The translations under genes were made by a program, and so were the position numbers. The notes beneath the pieces are model-generated. The model did no database searches. It was not told the DNA's origin and saw nothing but the letters and a program-made list of their open reading frames with translations. Shown one piece after another: positions 8,098 through 15,829 of a DNA stretch of 64,000 bases. Each line of letters begins with the position of its first letter. The stretch's first letter is position 1. Source of the stretch: Flavobacterium rhamnosiphilum (lineage in GTDB: Bacteria; Bacteroidota; Bacteroidia; Flavobacteriales; Flavobacteriaceae); the NCBI RefSeq assembly GCF_004349195.1, contig NZ_SMLG01000005.1:217155-281154 (forward strand), given 5' to 3'.

Positions 8098-8811
8098 CTA
8101 TTTTTTAAGTAAATAGCGAATCACGGTTTCTGCAGCATACAAACCAAATAATCCCGGCATGTAACTGTTTGTTCCGTAAAATGATTTTTTAAAATTGGAT
8201 CCATCAGTCATTTTCAAACTCGTTTCGTCTTGAATTTCAGAAGAAAAAACCACTTTCAGTTTATCAATTTTTACTTCTTTCAATCGTCTTCTAATGGTTT
8301 TAGCAAAGTAACAATTCACGGTATTGGTAATATCTGTCACTTTCACTTTAGAAGCTTCCATTTTTCCGCCAGCGCCCATACTGCTGATAATTTTTACTCT
8401 TTTTCGCTTGGCACCAATAATCAAATTCAACTTTGGAGTTACACTGTCAATGCAATCCAAAACATAATCAAATTCCTCTGAAACAATTTCAAAAGCACGC
8501 TCAGGCGAAAGAAATTCTTGCACACGAGTCAATTTCAATTCTGGATTGATGTCCATTAATCGATCACCGACAATAGTCACTTTGGGTTGTCCCACTGTCG
8601 AATGTAAAGCAGGTAATTGTCGATTTATATTGGTAATATCAACTACGTCACCATCTACAATAGTCATGGTTCCCACTCCTGCTCTTGCCAAAAATTCAGC
8701 TGCAAAAGAACCAACACCGCCCAATCCTACAACCAATACATTTGCATTTTTCAAATTATCTAAACCTTCTTTTTTGAATAAAAGTTCGGCTCTTTCTGTC
8801 CATTCTGCCAT
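8098..8811 (-). CDS. tcdA: tRNA threonylcarbamoyladenosine dehydratase TcdA
   Basis: A 237-residue E1-like protein. The nucleotide-binding loop VVGLGGVGSFAAEFLARAGVG is at residues 27-47, followed by DGDVVDITNINRQ and the ATP-site Asp region DCIDSVTPK. It carries the family stretch NTVNCYFAKTIRRRLK. TcdA converts t6A37 to its cyclic form in ANN-decoding tRNAs, using ATP. Length and motifs match bacterial TcdA rather than ThiF or MoeB (no CxxC pair). It lies between the TatD gene (56 bases) and the HAD gene (87 bases). Confidence 0.92.
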   Translation of the reverse strand: MAEWTERAELLFKKEGLDNLKNANVLVVGLGGVGSFAAEFLARAGVGTMTIVDGDVVDITNINRQLPALHSTVGQPKVTIVGDRLMDINPELKLTRVQEFLSPERAFEIVSEEFDYVLDCIDSVTPKLNLIIGAKRKRVKIISSMGAGGKMEASKVKVTDITNTVNCYFAKTIRRRLKEVKIDKLKVVFSSEIQDETSLKMTDGSNFKKSFYGTNSYMPGLFGLYAAETVIRYLLKK

Positions 8812-8867
8812 TTTTTTTTGTTTAAAGTTTAATGTTTAAAGTTCTAAAACTTCAACTCTTATAATAT

Positions 8868-9521
8868 CTAAATTCTAATCTTGAATACTTCCAAAAAATT
8901 ACTATTCACCTGTTCCTGTATTTCTTTGATAGAAACTCCTTTGTATTTTGCTGCCAATTCATAAACTGCCTCAATTCCCTCTTCAACCGTATCCGTTTCC
9001 AAAAAAAATCGATTATCAGGAACGCTTTTAAAAACCGTTTCTAATTCCTTATTTAGCAATAAATATTTTCCAAACGAAATATAAAATCCATTATCCACTA
9101 ATTGTTTAGCAACTTGAGTATTTTTGGAAAACCCATGAATCAACATTGGAACTGAAATATTCATTTTTTTCTTCATGGTAATCAATTCCTGAAAAGCCGC
9201 AACACAATGTATTACAACCGGTTTTTGATATTGCTGCGCCAAAAGCAATTGCTTTTCGAAAACCATTTGTTGCATTTCCATTGGAATACCGATGCGTTTA
9301 TCCAATCCGCATTCGCCAACAGCGAGACAATTTGCCTCATATAATTTACTTTTGATTATCGCCAAGTCAGCTTCTATTCTTTCTTCAACGATAAACCAAG
9401 GATGAATCCCGATGGAATAATACGGAATTGTTGCATCAAATTCCTGTGGATATTGATTCACTAATTCCAACACATTGGGCTGATTAGTCCATTTATGCGT
9501 ATGCAGATTAAAGAATTCCAT
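8868..9521 (-). CDS. TatD-family metal-dependent hydrolase
   Basis: A 217-residue amidohydrolase-type TIM barrel. Metal ligands are visible as H7-x-H9 (NLHTHKW), Glu in VGECGLD near residue 94, His in VVIHCV and the late Asp in FLETD. TatD proteins act as metal-dependent nucleases or deacylases. This one is a little shorter than E. coli TatD (about 260) and has the form common in Bacteroidota. Its start shares one base with the stop of the DUF1684 gene (TAATG), so the two are translationally coupled. Confidence 0.88.
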   Translation of the reverse strand: MEFFNLHTHKWTNQPNVLELVNQYPQEFDATIPYYSIGIHPWFIVEERIEADLAIIKSKLYEANCLAVGECGLDKRIGIPMEMQQMVFEKQLLLAQQYQKPVVIHCVAAFQELITMKKKMNISVPMLIHGFSKNTQVAKQLVDNGFYISFGKYLLLNKELETVFKSVPDNRFFLETDTVEEGIEAVYELAAKYKGVSIKEIQEQVNSNFLEVFKIRI

Positions 9522-10123
9522 TAGTCGTGAAACTTTTTAACCCCAGCTTTTATTTCAATATTCAAATCGTTTTCCAGCGGGACTTTTGGGCAGGAATACT
9601 TATGATTATAAGCGCAATACGGATTGTATGATGTATTAAAATCAATCACAATCGTATTTCCTTTTGGGATTCTTAAATCGATATATTTCCCGCCAATGTA
9701 ACTTTCGGTACCTGAAGTCAAATCAGAAAACGGCAGAAATAAATAGTCTTTGTATTCCTCCTTTTTCGAAAGCTCAATATTCTTGTACACATTCAGTTTA
9801 AAATCCCGACCATCGATTGTAAAAGAAAGTTCACCATATTTTACATACAATGGTTTCCTGTCCGTTGATGTTTTCATTTCAAAAGGCTGCTCGTTTTCTG
9901 TTCTGAGAAATGCAGCTGTCACAAAAAACTTTTCGTCAATAGGATAAAAATCAAGTGTTTTAAATTCTGCTAAATCTTCTGTAGTCAAAGGACTTGTCTT
10001 TGCATCCGCATATTCTGTATTTAATTCCTTTTGAAATTTGGCTACAGCCGAAACGTCAAATTGTTCTTGGCCAAAGCCAAAATTCAATTGTACTAAAAAC
10101 AACAAAGTGAATAGCGTTCTCAT
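9521..10123 (-). CDS. DUF1684 domain secreted protein
   Basis: A 200-residue protein starting at 10123, which gives a proper signal peptide (MRTLFTLLFLVQLNFGFGQ). A start 18 codons upstream is possible but would place a basic stretch before it. The DUF1684 signature is at the C-terminus: IDFNTSYNPYCAYNHKYSC followed by PKVPLEN. The function of this family is not known. It is the first gene of the minus-strand row ending at 6438, and overlaps the TatD start by one base. Confidence 0.85.
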   Translation of the reverse strand: MRTLFTLLFLVQLNFGFGQEQFDVSAVAKFQKELNTEYADAKTSPLTTEDLAEFKTLDFYPIDEKFFVTAAFLRTENEQPFEMKTSTDRKPLYVKYGELSFTIDGRDFKLNVYKNIELSKKEEYKDYLFLPFSDLTSGTESYIGGKYIDLRIPKGNTIVIDFNTSYNPYCAYNHKYSCPKVPLENDLNIEIKAGVKKFHD

Positions 10124-10192
10124 GTTCTGATTTTTATGCAAAAATAGTTTAAAAGTTACTAGGACACAAAGACGCATCGGTACAAAGTTTTC

Positions 10193-10200
10193 TACCTTTG
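10193..10200 (+). promoter_or_regulatory. Bacteroidota -7 element (TACCTTTG)
   Basis: TACCTTTG fits TAnnTTTG and lies 19 bases before the MFS start at 10220. No clear -33 TTG is seen. Confidence 0.5.
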
Positions 10201-10219
10201 TGAAATTATAACTTTAGAT

Positions 10220-11437
10220 ATGCTCAAAACTGCTTTTCAACGCTACATAAATAATTTCAGAGGATTTACAAGAGAAGTTTGGATTCTTACGCTGATTACT
10301 TTTATCAATCGTGCCGGTACGATGGTTTTGCCTTTTTTATCCAAATATCTGAAAGAAGATTTAAGCTTTTCTTATGCTCAAGTAGGATGGATTATGGTTG
10401 CTTTTGGTTTTGGTTCTATGTTAGGATCTTGGCTTGGTGGCAAATTATCCGATAAAATAGGTTTTTACAGAATCATGGTTTTCAGCTTATTCACCAGCGG
10501 AATATTACTGTTTTTAGTACAATACATACGAACTTTTTGGGGATTGTGTTTTGCAATGTTCTTCATAATGACCGTTGCTGATATGTTTCGTCCCGCTATG
10601 TTTGTATCTCTGGGAACGTATGCAAAACCTGAAAACCGTACCAGAGCATTGACTTTAGTTCGATTAGCAGTGAATTTAGGGTTTACTGCCGGACCGGCTT
10701 TAGGAGGTTTAATCATCATGAATTTGGGCTACAGCGGATTATTTTGGGTAGATGGAAGCTCTTGCATTGTATCTATTTTGATTTTCACCTTATTGGTAAA
10801 AGAACGTAAAAAACCAGCTGATTTGAATACGGCAAATAGTGAAACTGAAATACCTGCTTCTGTTTTCAAAGACAAGATATTCTGGATTTTTCTCTTTATC
10901 TGTTTTATAACGGCAATGCTTTTCTTTCAACTTTTCACCACTTTACCCTTGTATCACAATGAAAAATTTGGGCTGACTGAATTTCAAAGCGGACTTTTAT
11001 TATCCTTAAATGGACTTTTGATTTTCTTCCTGGAAATGCCAATTGTGAGCATTAGCCAAAGAAAAAACATCGATAAACTCAAAATTATTCTTTGGGGTTC
11101 GCTGTTAATGTCCATTAGTTTCTACGTTTTAATGATCAATATTTGGGCGGGAATATTAATTGTCAGTATTCTTTTTATCACTTTTGGAGAAATGTTCATC
11201 TTCCCTTTTTCCAATTCTTTCGCTTTAAGCCGTGCACCAAAAGGGCATGAAGGCCGCTACATGGCTTTGTTTACGATGAGTTTCAGCTTGGCGCACATTG
11301 CAAGTTCCAAAACCGGACTGGAAATCATTGCTGCCTTTGGCTACCAAACCAATTGGTTTGTCATGGGAAGTTTAGGAATTCTCTCGGTAGTCGGTTGTAT
11401 TTGGCTGCAAAAATTAATCAAACAGGAAAACAAATAG
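10220..11437 (+). CDS. MFS transporter, drug/solute efflux type
   Basis: A 405-residue inner-membrane protein with 12 predicted helices. The MFS motif after helix 2 is present (GSWLGGKLSDKIGFYRIM), and there is a charged loop in the middle (KERKKPADLNTANSETE) between the two six-helix halves. Sequence style resembles MdtH-type multidrug exporters, but the substrate cannot be deduced. The gene stands alone, divergent from the DUF1684 row. Confidence 0.85.
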   Translation: MLKTAFQRYINNFRGFTREVWILTLITFINRAGTMVLPFLSKYLKEDLSFSYAQVGWIMVAFGFGSMLGSWLGGKLSDKIGFYRIMVFSLFTSGILLFLVQYIRTFWGLCFAMFFIMTVADMFRPAMFVSLGTYAKPENRTRALTLVRLAVNLGFTAGPALGGLIIMNLGYSGLFWVDGSSCIVSILIFTLLVKERKKPADLNTANSETEIPASVFKDKIFWIFLFICFITAMLFFQLFTTLPLYHNEKFGLTEFQSGLLLSLNGLLIFFLEMPIVSISQRKNIDKLKIILWGSLLMSISFYVLMINIWAGILIVSILFITFGEMFIFPFSNSFALSRAPKGHEGRYMALFTMSFSLAHIASSKTGLEIIAAFGYQTNWFVMGSLGILSVVGCIWLQKLIKQENK

Positions 11438-11512
11438 TTCTTCAATTTACTTGTTTGATTTTGCTGTTTTTGTACTAAAACAAATTTGATTTTAGCATGA
11501 AACCTGTTTTTT

Positions 11513-11566
11513 TAGTTAATTAACTATGTTTTTAGTTGTGTAACTAAAAATATAGTTGTAAGTTTG
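11513..11566 (+). promoter_or_regulatory. Promoter and dyad operators of the BlaI-type regulator
   Basis: A perfect 14-bp palindrome TAGTTAATTAACTA lies at 11513-11526. A second dyad, TTTAGTTGTGTAACTAAA, is at 11531-11548, and a third half-site TAGTTGTAA at 11553-11561. The promoter fits TTG (11536-11538), 20 bases, TAAGTTTG (11559-11566), so the second dyad covers the -33 box. BlaI/MecI proteins repress their own genes through dyads of this layout, though the classic core is TACA-N-TGTA; here the arms are TAGTT/AACTA. Confidence 0.7.
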
Positions 11567-11583
11567 ATTCAAATAAAAAAATC

Positions 11584-11952
11584 ATGCAAAAACTGACGAA
11601 CAAAGAAGAAGAAATCATGCACATTTTATGGAAGCTCAAAAAAGCATTCGTAAAAGAAGTCATGGCAGAAATCACAGAAGAGCAACCCCATTATAACACG
11701 CTTTCTACTATTGTGCGCAATCTGGAAGAAAAAGGTTTTGTGTCGCACAATGCTTTTGGAAACACACACCAATACTATCCTATCGTGAGTTTAGAAGACT
11801 ATAGAAAACGCTTCATGAATACGGCAATCGATAATTATTTTAACAGTTCCTATAAAAATATGGTCTCCCATTTTGCCAAAGAAGAGAAAATTTCTGCAGC
11901 CGAATTACGTGAGATTTTGGCAATGATTGAAACCCAAAAAGAAGAAAAATAA
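11584..11952 (+). CDS. BlaI/MecI/CopY-family transcriptional repressor
   Basis: A 122-residue cytosolic winged-helix protein. The N-terminus LTNKEEEIMHILWKLKKAFV is typical of the family, and the recognition helix lies in HYNTLSTIVRNLEEKGFV (about residues 38-55). The C-terminal part forms the dimerisation helices and protease target region. It lies 44 bases upstream of an M56 metallopeptidase, the usual sensor partner, so the pair is a BlaI/BlaR1-like system. Two dyads in its own promoter suggest autorepression. No beta-lactamase gene is adjacent, so the regulated target may be elsewhere. Confidence 0.92.
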   Translation: MQKLTNKEEEIMHILWKLKKAFVKEVMAEITEEQPHYNTLSTIVRNLEEKGFVSHNAFGNTHQYYPIVSLEDYRKRFMNTAIDNYFNSSYKNMVSHFAKEEKISAAELREILAMIETQKEEK

Positions 11953-11996
11953 TCCTTCTTTAAAAAAACAACTCCAGAATAAAATCAAGAATCGTT

Positions 11997-13724
11997 ATGG
12001 AAGCACTATACATTTACCTCATCAAATCCAGCGGATTAATCGCACTGTTTTATTTGGCTTATTATTTTATGTTGCGAAAAGAAACCTTTTTCACAAGTAA
12101 TCGTTGGTTTCTGTTATTGGGTTTATTCACTTCTGTAGTTTTGCCGTTAGTCGTTTATACCAAAATAATAGTGGTAGCATCAAGTTCTAAAAACATTGAC
12201 TGGTCTAGGATTCCAGTAACAACAAGTATCACAAATGAAGCTTTTGAGATCAATTGGTATTTAATTTTTGGAATTGCATACGGAATTGGAATAGTTTTAT
12301 TTCTGATCAAATTTGCTTTTGATTTTTATAGCTTAAATACCGTTTTGAAAGGTAAAACTATTCAAAATCAAGCAGATTTTAAATTTATTGATACAACTGA
12401 AAACGTTGCCCCATTTTCTTATTTTAATATTATCGTTTACAATTCGTCATTATACAGCAGCTCCGAATTAGAAAATATTTTGGAACATGAAAAAGTGCAT
12501 AGCGAGCAAAATCATACCGTTGACGTATTGATTTCAAGACTATTTTGCATCCTTTTTTGGTTCAATCCGTTAATTTGGTTGTATAAAAAAGCGATTCTAC
12601 AAAACTTGGAATTCATAGCCGACAACGAAGCCACAAAAAAGATATCCGACAAAAAAGCATATCAATTCACGCTTTTAAAAATAACAACGCATGAGAATTG
12701 TGTTGCCATTACCAATCATTTTTATCAATCCTTAATCAAAAAACGAATCGTTATGTTAAACAAAAATCAATCAAACAAAAGAAATTCTTGGAAGTACGCC
12801 TTGGTAGTTCCAGTATTAGTGGCATTTATGCTTTATTTTCAAGTGAAAGTTGTGGCGCAGGAGAAAGCAGGGACTATATCAGATAGCCCGAAAAACTATG
12901 ACATGTTAGGAATCATAATTGAAAATGATTTTAAAGATGATGCTTTTGAATATTTTTCAAAAAAAATTAAAAAAGAGAAAAATATAGATGTTAAATTCTA
13001 CGCCATAAAAAGAGATGAAAACAATAAAATAATTGCCATTTCTATATCTTGTAACAATAATATTGATCAAAAAACTACTCATGAAATCAAAGGAGATTTA
13101 CCAATAAAAGCCTTTGAATTAAGTTTTAAAAAAAATAAATTAGGCCAAAATAGCGTAAGCTTCAAAGATGTCAATATAGATGAAATAAATAACGCTCCAA
13201 GAGGCTATGCTGCTCCTATTTCTGACACAGAAGAAGGCATCATCAAAAATGAAGATTTTGTTTCAGATATTAAGGCTCCTAAACCACCAACGACTCCAAC
13301 GCCTCCTAATCACAGTAAAATACCTGTTCCAGCGGTTAAAATGCCTGTATTACCAAAAACAACAGCAGCAACAAACCTTACTTATAAAAAAGGGGGTAAA
13401 ACAATCCACAAACAAATTACTATCGTCAACGATAAAAAGGAAGTAAAAACAGAAATAGTTTCAGATTCTGACCCACAAACTGTGGAATTGAATACCGAAG
13501 ACGATGCAACACAAGTAAAACGCGACATCGAACAAGCAAAACTAGACAGAATTCAAGCAAAAAAAGATATTGAACAAGCAAAAAGGGATAGAATTCAAGC
13601 AATAGAAGATAGAAAACAAGTAATAGAAGATAGAAAACAAGCAATAGAAGATAGAAAGCAAGCATTACGAGATAGAAAACAAGCGTTAAAAGATACCCAA
13701 ACAGCAATTATGAAAGCAAACTAG
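11997..13724 (+). CDS. M56-family (BlaR1-like) membrane metallopeptidase with C-terminal heptad repeats
   Basis: A 575-residue inner-membrane zinc protease. Three hydrophobic helices lie at about residues 5-25, 38-58 and 84-108. The catalytic motif H164-E-K-V-H168 follows, with a likely third ligand in LEFIADNEA, and a fourth helix near 267-288. A soluble part follows, with a Pro-rich stretch near residue 430. The end is a charged coiled-coil-like tail of DRKQAIE heptads encoded by a 21-bp tandem repeat. There is no penicillin-binding sensor domain as in true BlaR1, so the signal differs. The partner is the BlaI-type repressor upstream, which it may cleave. Confidence 0.88.
   Translation: MEALYIYLIKSSGLIALFYLAYYFMLRKETFFTSNRWFLLLGLFTSVVLPLVVYTKIIVVASSSKNIDWSRIPVTTSITNEAFEINWYLIFGIAYGIGIVLFLIKFAFDFYSLNTVLKGKTIQNQADFKFIDTTENVAPFSYFNIIVYNSSLYSSSELENILEHEKVHSEQNHTVDVLISRLFCILFWFNPLIWLYKKAILQNLEFIADNEATKKISDKKAYQFTLLKITTHENCVAITNHFYQSLIKKRIVMLNKNQSNKRNSWKYALVVPVLVAFMLYFQVKVVAQEKAGTISDSPKNYDMLGIIIENDFKDDAFEYFSKKIKKEKNIDVKFYAIKRDENNKIIAISISCNNNIDQKTTHEIKGDLPIKAFELSFKKNKLGQNSVSFKDVNIDEINNAPRGYAAPISDTEEGIIKNEDFVSDIKAPKPPTTPTPPNHSKIPVPAVKMPVLPKTTAATNLTYKKGGKTIHKQITIVNDKKEVKTEIVSDSDPQTVELNTEDDATQVKRDIEQAKLDRIQAKKDIEQAKRDRIQAIEDRKQVIEDRKQAIEDRKQALRDRKQALKDTQTAIMKAN
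13587..13691 (+). repeat. Five tandem 21-bp repeats within the M56 gene
   Basis: Units start at 13587, 13608, 13629, 13650 and 13671, each beginning GATAGAA. They encode DRIQAIE, DRKQVIE, DRKQAIE, DRKQALR and DRKQALK. Copy number could vary between strains without changing the frame. Confidence 0.85.
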
Positions 13725-13797
13725 AAAAAATCCGCAAATTTAGCTTTAAAAAAGAACAAGGAGTGGAACTTCAAATCCGCAAAAATATAAATCCAAT

Positions 13798-13827
13798 AAA
13801 GACGGTCTATCAAGACCGTCTTTTTTT
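13798..13827 (+). terminator. Rho-independent terminator
   Basis: AAAGACGGTC and GACCGTCTTT pair around TATCAA and are followed by T. It ends the BlaI/M56 operon. Confidence 0.85.
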
Positions 13828-13828
13828 A

Positions 13829-13836
13829 TATCTTTG
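13829..13836 (+). promoter_or_regulatory. Bacteroidota -7 element (TATCTTTG)
   Basis: TATCTTTG fits TAnnTTTG, directly after the terminator and 16 bases before ATG 13853. It supports the short 46-residue gene and its late start. Confidence 0.5.
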
Positions 13837-13852
13837 TCCAAAACAACACCTT

Positions 13853-13993
13853 ATGTATAAAATCCTGGCACAAATCAACAAAGTCATTTTACCTAGTTTC
13901 ACCAAGCAGCGATTGGATTTGGCTAAAGCCAAGAAATGGCAAATGGCAATTATTGGTTTTAGATATTACGTAACCACACGTGCATTAGATTAA
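13853..13993 (+). CDS. 46-residue conserved basic protein of unknown function
   Basis: The frame opens further upstream (13763), but the -7 element at 13829 and the terminator at 13798 place the start at ATG 13853. The protein (MYKILAQINKVILPSFTKQR then LDLAKAKKWQMAIIG) is basic and amphipathic, ending YYVTTRALD. I remember short proteins of this pattern in flavobacterial genomes, sometimes with doubtful names, and assign no function. Its last bases overlap by four with the end of the convergent apt gene. Confidence 0.65.
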   Translation: MYKILAQINKVILPSFTKQRLDLAKAKKWQMAIIGFRYYVTTRALD

Positions 13994-14502
13994 TACGTAA
14001 TCGCAGCAAAAATTTCATTTCCTTTGATTTTTGCTCTTCCATTTAAGAAAGCTAATTCCATCAGGAAATTGCATTGCACGATTTCGCCACCCAACCGTTC
14101 CACCAATTCGCAAACCGCTTTGGCTGTTCCTCCGGTTGCCAAAACATCATCGTGAATCAGAATTCGGTCTCCTTTTTGAATCGCATCGGTGTGAATTTCT
14201 AAAGTATCCGTTCCATATTCCAAATCATACGTTGCAGAAATGGTTTCGTAAGGCAACTTGTTAGGCTTTCGAACCGGAATAAAACCAACATTTAATTCCT
14301 GTGCAATCAGCATCCCAAAGAAAAACCCTCGACTCTCCACTCCTATTACCTTGTCTATTCTTTTATCTGCAAGGGATGAAACCAATATATTCAAGCATTT
14401 TTTCCTTGCTTCGGGATCAATTAGCAAGGGAGTGATGTCTTTAAACAAAATTCCTTCTTTTGGAAATCCCTGAATATCACGTATATACTTTTCTAGTGGC
14501 AT
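13990..14502 (-). CDS. apt: Adenine phosphoribosyltransferase
   Basis: A 170-residue cytosolic enzyme that makes AMP from adenine and PRPP (purine salvage). The N-terminus has the Apt pattern IRDIQGFPKEGILFKDITPL, then GVESRGFFFG, and the PRPP loop ILIHDDVLATGGTAKA (about residues 114-129). Length is the standard 170-180. The promoter is not obvious; the strong promoter at 14531 reads the other way into tRNA-Arg. Confidence 0.95.
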   Translation of the reverse strand: MPLEKYIRDIQGFPKEGILFKDITPLLIDPEARKKCLNILVSSLADKRIDKVIGVESRGFFFGMLIAQELNVGFIPVRKPNKLPYETISATYDLEYGTDTLEIHTDAIQKGDRILIHDDVLATGGTAKAVCELVERLGGEIVQCNFLMELAFLNGRAKIKGNEIFAAITY

Positions 14503-14530
14503 ATTTTTTAATTTTTATCTAAAATTAGTC

Positions 14531-14560
14531 TTGCAATTTACATATTTATTCCTATATTTG
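14531..14560 (+). promoter_or_regulatory. Consensus promoter of tRNA-Arg
   Basis: TTG (14531-14533), 19 bases and TATATTTG (14553-14560) give a full match to the Bacteroidota housekeeping promoter. The tRNA starts 13 bases downstream. Confidence 0.85.
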
Positions 14561-14572
14561 CACCCGCATAAA

Positions 14573-14646
14573 GGCCTTGTGGCGCAACTGAATAGCGCAC
14601 TTGATTACGGCTCAAGAGGTTACTGGTTTGAATCCAGTCAAGGTCA
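14573..14646 (+). tRNA. tRNA-Arg (ACG)
   Basis: It folds as a full cloverleaf: acceptor GGCCTTG with CAAGGTC and discriminator A, D stem GCGC/GCGC, anticodon stem CTTGA/TCAAG around TTACGGC (anticodon ACG, 14607-14609), and T arm ACTGG-TTTGAAT-CCAGT. CCA is not encoded. The 3' end from 14635 is repeated at 21363, so this gene is the insertion site of the 6.7-kb element. Confidence 0.95.
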
Positions 14647-14647
14647 C
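14635..14647. other. attL core
   Basis: CAGTCAAGGTCAC, formed by the last 12 bases of tRNA-Arg and one base beyond. It is identical to 21363-21375. Confidence 0.85.
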
Positions 14648-14650
14648 TCT

Positions 14651-14697
14651 AAAAATCCTTAAACACACTGTTAATCAGTCGTTTAAGGATTTTTTAT
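14651..14697 (+). terminator. Terminator after tRNA-Arg, supplied by the element
   Basis: AAAAATCCTTAAAC pairs with GTTTAAGGATTTTT. It lies inside the element just past attL and now ends the tRNA transcript. Confidence 0.8.
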
Positions 14698-14761
14698 TTC
14701 TTAACTTGTACGATTTTTGTATTGTGGCTTGGAAGTTCCTTTAAAAAGTACCTTTTCAACA

Positions 14762-14811
14762 AAAATAAATGTTTTGTTTAGAGTGCATATTTTACACTTT
14801 TTGCACTAAAC
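14762..14811. repeat. Element-specific repeat, copy 1
   Basis: AAAATAAATGTTTTGTTT followed by GAGTGCATATTTTACAC and TTTTTGCACTAAAC. The first 38 bases or so are matched with few changes at 16911-16949. AGTGCA and TGCACT inside it also form an inverted pair. It lies downstream of the leftmost gene of the element. Confidence 0.7.
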
Positions 14812-14859
14812 AAAAAAACCGCTCATTTCTGAACGGTTTCAATTTATTAAAAAACATCT

Positions 14860-15378
14860 TTACTCTACTTTCATTATCATATTTCCAAGAATATCATTTT
14901 TGATACGATAACCATACACACGGCAATTTTCTGAAAAATCAAATAAATGGTAGTCCACTATTAATCCAAGTTCTTTTGCCCTTGCAATATCCTTAAACAT
15001 CCGTTGGCATAGTTCATAGGCTTCAATTTGCTTATCTGAATTGGTGTAGATACGGTGCTTTTCTTTAATCGCTTCAATACTTTCAGACGTTGGCTTTTCT
15101 TTGCTCCAATCGTTGGTATTTAATATTTTGGTGGCTTGGTTGTAGTAGGCTGTAAATCCTAATGATTCAAGATTAAACTCTTTTGATGCGTTCGGGAATT
15201 GAAATTTATCTTTTAACTTTTCATTCAGTTGGTCAATACTTTCAATATTCTTTGCATCTAATCCCATTTTTACCAATAGGCTTTCTAATTTGTTCCAGTT
15301 TTCGTGCTGTCTTTCTGCTATTCCAATGTATTGATTAGCTGTAAACTCATTCTCATTTAATAATATTCTTTTTTTCAT
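14860..15378 (-). CDS. Unknown 172-residue protein of the element
   Basis: A soluble, charged, mostly helical protein with no signal peptide or membrane helix. It has a helical stretch ERQHENWNKLESLLVKMGLD, and a C-terminal part with a beta-like end (YHLFDFSENCRVYGYRIK). I do not recognise the family. It is the last gene of the element's minus-strand row. Its ATG overlaps the stop of a 32-residue frame (ATGA), so it may be translated by coupling. Being at the element end opposite the integrase, it may be cargo or a transfer-related gene; this cannot be decided here. Confidence 0.75.
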   Translation of the reverse strand: MKKRILLNENEFTANQYIGIAERQHENWNKLESLLVKMGLDAKNIESIDQLNEKLKDKFQFPNASKEFNLESLGFTAYYNQATKILNTNDWSKEKPTSESIEAIKEKHRIYTNSDKQIEAYELCQRMFKDIARAKELGLIVDYHLFDFSENCRVYGYRIKNDILGNMIMKVE

Positions 15379-15473
15379 TTTTTTAATGGTTTAAGTGTTG
15401 ATAATAATTGCTTAGTTTTAATTGCTTTTAATCTGTCCCTCCACGGTAAAGGGGTTTTTCTCTTTTCTGTCAT
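15375..15473 (-). CDS. 32-residue basic microprotein, coupled to the next gene
   Basis: A short frame from ATG 15473 to TGA 15375 reads MTEKRKTPLPWRDRLKAIKT and ends KQLLSTLKPLKK. It is strongly basic. The stop overlaps the next start as ATGA. It fills a space that would otherwise be empty in a tightly packed element. It could be a tiny DNA- or RNA-binding protein or only a leader that couples translation. There is no homology evidence. Confidence 0.45.
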   Translation of the reverse strand: MTEKRKTPLPWRDRLKAIKTKQLLSTLKPLKK

Positions 15474-15497
15474 TTTTTCAATTTTAAATTGTTATTT

Positions 15498-15800
15498 TTA
15501 TTCATCTAATTTGTTAATTGCTTTTGCCCTTTCTATTAATTCGGCTGTAGTCATTAAACTAAGGTCTATCGGTTTTTGTTTTATTTCGGTTTCAATCTCG
15601 ATATAATTTTGCTTTGGTATTAAGTAAGGCAGTAACTTAATGACTGCATCAAAACGATCTTTGGGTTCTAATTTGTCCAGTAAATCGCTTATATTGTCCA
15701 ATTCATTACCAACTATCTTTTGAAGTAGTTCTTTTGTTTCTGCTGTGGTTTTGTTTACCGTCCCAACGGTTCGCCCGCCTGTTTTAATTCTTTTTGTCAT
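15498..15800 (-). CDS. Small 100-residue protein of mobile elements
   Basis: The N-terminus (RIKTGGRTVGTVNKTTAETK) has the GGRxxGTxNKxT pattern common at the start of short phage or mobile-element proteins, some of them near small-terminase or HTH genes. The middle (LDKLEPKDRFDAVIKLLPYL) and the end (LMTTAELIERAKAINK) are helical. It is acidic to neutral, cytosolic and has no membrane segment. It lies 29 bases after the toprim-like gene and probably belongs to the same transcript. A DNA-binding role is plausible but not shown. Confidence 0.7.
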   Translation of the reverse strand: MTKRIKTGGRTVGTVNKTTAETKELLQKIVGNELDNISDLLDKLEPKDRFDAVIKLLPYLIPKQNYIEIETEIKQKPIDLSLMTTAELIERAKAINKLDE

Positions 15801-15829
15801 TTATTATAATTTTAAGGTTCTACTTTTAT

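Noticed and set aside
13426..13707. Leu/Tyr-rich minus-strand frame opposite the M56 gene
   Set aside because: It is the reverse reading of the 21-bp repeat and has no promoter or plausible protein.
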